The notes under the pieces are model-generated. The model was given only the letters and a program-made list of their open reading frames with translations. It was not told where the DNA came from and made no database searches. The position numbers were made by a program, and so were the translations under genes. Shown here piece by piece: positions 4,903-5,075 of a DNA stretch of 5,075 bases. The first letter of the stretch is position 1; each line of letters begins with the position of its first letter. This stretch comes from Candidatus Tenebribacter mawsonii (GTDB lineage: Bacteria > Cloacimonadota > Cloacimonadia > Cloacimonadales > TCS61): the NCBI GenBank assembly GCA_030765665.1, contig JAVCCD010000293.1, forward strand, positions 1-5,075, in the 5' to 3' direction.

Positions 4903-5075
4903 TACCTCTCTATCTCAGGTGGGCAGGTATGAAGTGAAACCATCAAACCAGCTAAATCAGAAATACTTGTATTCACTGCTAATTTTTCTAACACAGAAAT
5001 CGCATGTGTGTAACTAGCTCCCCTATTATATACACGTCGTGGATATTTTGAACCATCTGCAACCACATAGAATCC
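4902..5075 (-). CDS. NuoD/group 4 [NiFe]-hydrogenase-like large subunit, C-terminal 57 residues (partial)
   Basis: The reading frame is open from the right edge of the window to TAA at 4904-4902 and encodes a 57-residue C-terminal end beginning GFYVVADGSKYPRRV, continuing NRGASYTHAISVLEKLA (17-33 of the visible part) and ending LMVSLHTCPPEIER. This is the layout of the C-terminal end of complex I NuoD (49 kDa) and energy-converting hydrogenase large subunits, where GFYVVSDGS, a PYRVxxRxPSF-like segment, a helix, and a terminal SxDPxxxExDR occur in order. Group 4 hydrogenases have a CxxC here that binds Ni-Fe; this protein has C51-P-P-E54, so one ligand is missing. The stop overlaps the next start as TAATG. 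The rest of the gene lies outside the window, so the N-terminal motif cannot be checked. The assignment rests on a short tail but fits the Fe-S neighbour well. Confidence 0.72.
   Translation of the reverse strand, partial: GFYVVADGSKYPRRVYNRGASYTHAISVLEKLAVNTSISDLAGLMVSLHTCPPEIER
4905..4910 (-). promoter_or_regulatory. Ribosome binding site deciding the oxidoreductase start
   Basis: Minus-strand gagagg lies two bases before the ATG at 4902 and five bases before the ATG at 4899. The second spacing is closer to optimal, so the protein may begin MSLRD rather than MMSLRD. The site lies inside the last codons of the upstream gene, as expected for coupled translation. Confidence 0.6.

Overview
The window is AT-rich bacterial DNA with tightly packed genes, clear Shine-Dalgarno sites (gagg, aggaggt) and short palindromic repeats. 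A tyrosine HUH (RAYT-type) transposase gene is embedded in these repeats, and a fused NuoI-like/GltD-like flavoprotein lies beside a complex I/group 4 hydrogenase-like subunit. Together these suggest an anaerobic or fermentative bacterium. A lineage such as Cloacimonadota, or a relative of Bacteroidota/Ignavibacteria, would fit, but this is an impression from gene style and not an assignment.

Layout. (1) Positions 33-1340, plus strand: rarA, a replication-linked AAA+ ATPase, intact, with a candidate sliding-clamp-binding peptide (QISLF) at its extreme N terminus. (2) Positions 1344-1439: four tandem 24-base units, the last completed into a hairpin. (3) Positions 1450-2073, plus strand: a RAYT/IS200-like transposase with intact HUH and Tyr motifs. 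Its middle contains three further direct copies and one inverted copy of the same repeat, all translated in frame as VxTQNIA-type peptides. (4) Positions 2073-2092: an imperfect hairpin of a different sequence that fills the whole gap between convergent genes. (5) Positions 5075 to 2093, minus strand: a compact four-gene run in the order C-terminal end of a NuoD/group 4 [NiFe]-hydrogenase-like large subunit (partial), a 589-residue Fe-S/FAD/NAD(P)H oxidoreductase, a two-CBS-domain protein, and a LOG-family phosphoribohydrolase. Junctions are TAATG (1-base overlap), 8 bases, and TAG directly followed by ATG, so the run is very probably one operon.

How the genes work together. The minus-strand run looks like the 3' end of an operon for a membrane-bound, ion-pumping redox complex related to complex I and energy-converting hydrogenases. 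The fused protein would connect that complex to NAD(P)H and perhaps ferredoxin. The visible C terminus of the large subunit has a CxxE where group 4 hydrogenases carry CxxC, so it is more likely a hydrogenase-related complex than a true hydrogenase. The CBS and LOG genes appear to be translationally linked passengers whose functional tie to the complex is unknown. The most unusual structure is the transposase locus: the same palindrome family forms the leader of the gene and part of its coding sequence, so the enzyme may carry its own recognition hairpins in its gene, its mRNA and (as peptide) its protein. No tRNA, rRNA, CRISPR array or convincing rho-independent terminator was seen. No stretch over 300 bases lacks a gene.
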